64,000 bases of DNA, taken from positions 186,001-250,000 of the forward strand of contig NZ_JAIOHK010000055.1 in assembly GCF_019913785.1 (NCBI RefSeq), given 5' to 3'. Of this stretch, positions 62,192 to 64,000 are shown one piece after another. The notes beneath the pieces are model-generated. The model saw nothing but the letters and a program-made list of their open reading frames with translations. It was not told where the DNA came from and did not search any database. The DNA is from Altibacter sp. (GTDB lineage Bacteria > Bacteroidota > Bacteroidia > Flavobacteriales > Flavobacteriaceae). How positions within the stretch are numbered: the stretch's first letter is position 1; the number at the start of each line of letters is the position of its first letter. Position numbers and translations under genes: made by a program.

Positions 62192-62199
62192 TAACTTTG
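62192..62199 (+). promoter_or_regulatory. -7 element of trpS
   Basis: TAACTTTG, 86 bp before the trpS ATG, giving a leader of about 80 nt. No leader peptide or T-box was recognised in that leader. Confidence 0.45.
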
Positions 62200-62285
62200 C
62201 CAAAATTTAAAGCAGGGAAGTATTCTTTTGAAGCGCATCAAAAAAGGATATATAAAACTGTGATATATTAAATAGAAATTTCAGC

Positions 62286-63254
62286 ATGTCACGAATACTT
62301 ACAGGGATACAAAGCACTGGCACACCACATCTTGGTAATATACTAGGGGCAATTCTTCCGGCTATCGAGATGGCCAATGACCCCAAAAACGAATCCTTTT
62401 TATTTATAGCCGATATGCATTCGCTAACACAGATCAAGGATGCTGAAACACTTCGGAATAATACCTACAGTACCGCTGCAGCATGGCTGGCCTTTGGATT
62501 GGATATTGAAAAAACGGTCTTTTACCGTCAAAGTGATATTCCTCAGGTCACTGAACTCTCTTGGTATTTGAGCTGTTTTTTCCCTTACCAACGCCTTACA
62601 TTGGCACATTCATTTAAGGATAAGGCAGATCGCCTCGAAGATGTGAATGCGGGCTTATTTTCATATCCTATGTTGATGGCAGCCGACATCCTGTTATATG
62701 ATGCCGATATCGTTCCTGTAGGAAAGGATCAACTACAACATTTAGAAATGACGCGCGATGTGGCTTCCCGCTTTCATGCGCAAATGGGAGAAGTTTTTGT
62801 GTTACCCGAAGCAAAGGTGCAGAAAAACACCATGCTTATTCCCGGGACGGATGGTGCCAAAATGAGTAAATCGAAAAACAATATCATCAATATCTTTTTG
62901 TCGGACAAACAGCTCCGAAAACAGGTGATGGGAATTGAAACGGACAGCACTCCCATGGAGGAACCTAAAAATCCGGATACGTGTAATGTCTTTGCCTTGT
63001 ATAACCTATTGGCTACCTCCGAAGCAGTTGCCCAAATGCGAAAGAATTACGAAGGCGGAAATTACGGGTATGGACATGCCAAACAGGCACTTTTCGAACT
63101 AATTACTTCTCGCTTTGCCGAAGAACGAACTCGCTATGCATATTATATGGAACAGCTTTCGGAGGTAGATAAGGCTTTAGAAATTGGTGCTTCGAAGGCC
63201 AGACTTGTAGCAAATGAGGTATTAGATCGGGTTCGTGCCAAAGTAGGTTATTAA
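62286..63254 (+). CDS. trpS: Tryptophanyl-tRNA synthetase
   Basis: 322 residues, class I synthetase. The HIGH-like motif is GTPHLGN in SRILTGIQSTGTPHLGNILG and KMSKS is complete in GAKMSKSKNN. Short, bacterial type. Its stop overlaps the convergent dprA stop by 3 bp. Confidence 0.97.
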   Translation: MSRILTGIQSTGTPHLGNILGAILPAIEMANDPKNESFLFIADMHSLTQIKDAETLRNNTYSTAAAWLAFGLDIEKTVFYRQSDIPQVTELSWYLSCFFPYQRLTLAHSFKDKADRLEDVNAGLFSYPMLMAADILLYDADIVPVGKDQLQHLEMTRDVASRFHAQMGEVFVLPEAKVQKNTMLIPGTDGAKMSKSKNNIINIFLSDKQLRKQVMGIETDSTPMEEPKNPDTCNVFALYNLLATSEAVAQMRKNYEGGNYGYGHAKQALFELITSRFAEERTRYAYYMEQLSEVDKALEIGASKARLVANEVLDRVRAKVGY

Positions 63255-64000
63255 ACCCCTTGGAACAATTTCCCAGGTAAGGGCCGTACCGCGCCCTTTA
63301 ATTCCATATTAAGAAGGATACTTGCTGCCTTAAATGTGGGCATCTTACATGAAAGTGCAATGATGTCTAACGCCTCCTTGTCCCTTTCATTTAAAAAATC
63401 ATAGATTATTTGTTCCTCTTCCGTTAGCTCAATAAAGAGTTTGGTTTGTTGGGGTTTTAAGACCTCTGCTTCGATTTCCCATCCCAACATATAAACAAGG
63501 TCGGCCGCATTGGTCAATGCATGAGCCTGTTGCGATTTTATCAAATTATTACACCCTTGGCTTTGCGTATCTGTTATTCTCCCCGGAACGGCAAAAACAT
63601 CTCTGTGATATGAATTCGCAATATCTGCTGTCACCAAACTTCCTCCCTTTTCAGCCGATTCGATTACGACGGTTGCCTCACTCAATCCGGCAATGATCCT
63701 GTTGCGCTGAAGAAAATTAGCACGGTCAAAGAGATCGGTGCTCCAGAATTCGGTGATAAATCCGCCATTTGCCTTTACACTTGAAACATATTTTTGGTGC
63801 TCTTTAGGGTACACCTGATTAAGACCATGTGCCAGGCAGGCAATAGTTTGCAACCCATTCTTGATAGCTGCCTTATGGGCCGTAATATCCACACCATAGG
63901 CAAATCCTGAAACGATCACAGGGTTTAAAGGCGTTAGTGCTGCGATTAGTTTTTCGCAAAACCCCGATCCATAGGAAGTTACGTTTCGAGTGCCAACAAT
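63251..64000 (-). CDS. dprA: DNA-processing protein DprA (partial, runs off the window)
   Basis: 250 codons are open to the window edge: IVGTRNVTSYGSGFCEKL, then VIVSGFAYGVDITAHKAAI, LAHGLNQVYPKEH and GFITEFWSTD, the Rossmann fold that loads RecA on single-stranded DNA in transformation. The GTG at 63919 is internal, not a start: the frame continues upstream with conserved sequence. The C-terminal winged-helix-like domain (EEEQIIYDFLNERDKEALDIIALSCKMPTFKAASILLNMELKGAVRPLPGKLF) is complete. Confidence 0.94.
   Translation of the reverse strand: MVGTRNVTSYGSGFCEKLIAALTPLNPVIVSGFAYGVDITAHKAAIKNGLQTIACLAHGLNQVYPKEHQKYVSSVKANGGFITEFWSTDLFDRANFLQRNRIIAGLSEATVVIESAEKGGSLVTADIANSYHRDVFAVPGRITDTQSQGCNNLIKSQQAHALTNAADLVYMLGWEIEAEVLKPQQTKLFIELTEEEQIIYDFLNERDKEALDIIALSCKMPTFKAASILLNMELKGAVRPLPGKLFQGV

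Noticed and set aside
1-64000. CRISPR array, insertion sequence or prophage
   Set aside because: No regularly spaced repeats, transposase, integrase or phage structural genes were seen on reading the window.

Overview
The window is a stretch of chromosome from a gliding, probably marine, member of the Flavobacteriaceae (Bacteroidetes). Evidence: low GC; a gldH gliding lipoprotein gene; two proteins with type IX secretion (T9SS) C-terminal sorting domains; RicT and TrhO of flavobacterial type; almost no Shine-Dalgarno sequences; and about fifteen starts preceded at short distance by the Bacteroidetes -7 promoter element TAnnTTTG. No prophage, insertion sequence, integron or CRISPR array was seen. 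Most of the window is ordinary core genome.

Layout. 1-6084 (minus): a respiratory nitrate reductase operon read as dihaem cytochrome c, narG, narH and the first codons of a gene that is probably narJ. 6085-6784: control region, a possible gene remnant, and tRNA-Asn with its terminator. 6785-11494: rseP, a SCO1-type copper chaperone, and feoA-feoB plus the small FeoB-associated Cys-rich protein. 11502-16548: a secreted hypothetical and a manganese/zinc/iron ABC importer operon headed by its DtxR/MntR-type regulator. 16655-25882: housekeeping genes (TerB/DnaJ protein, bacilliredoxin, acyltransferase, radical SAM protein, crotonase, NtrY-like histidine kinase, HemJ, a large BNR-repeat protein). 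25967-30926: two tandem PPK2 kinases, a T9SS cargo protein, a MATE exporter and ferrochelatase. 31018-39157: an AraC regulator divergent from a haem cluster hemA-C-D-E-(DUF6973)-(EI24)-hemF-hemB. 39167-50784: small secreted and membrane proteins, CNNM protein, MGMT, serine hydrolase, exonuclease, a lipoprotein with a twin motif, a large M4 metallopeptidase and a fused dipeptide ABC ATPase. 50785-57769: a probable very small gene, scoBA, PBP1A, gldH, ricT, trhO. 58108-64000: recA, an ECF sigma factor with a probable anti-sigma/outer-membrane-barrel partner, an acyltransferase, trpS and the 3' part of dprA.

How it fits together: haem is a theme. Most of the C5 haem pathway (hemA, C, D, E, F, B, J, H) is here beside consumers of haem and iron (cytochrome c, nitrate reductase) and iron/manganese importers. 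A 16-bp palindrome upstream of mntR recurs with two changes at the feoA promoter, which suggests that one metalloregulator controls both metal-uptake operons.

The most interesting less-described items are: (i) the sigma factor partner, whose single chain seems to cross the inner membrane and end in an outer-membrane barrel; (ii) a short transcription unit at 50783-51100 with its own terminator and a 29-codon ORF; (iii) a lipoprotein with two exact copies of a His/Cys motif; (iv) the shared mntR/feoA operator; (v) metal permeases carrying cytosolic domains that look like winged helices.
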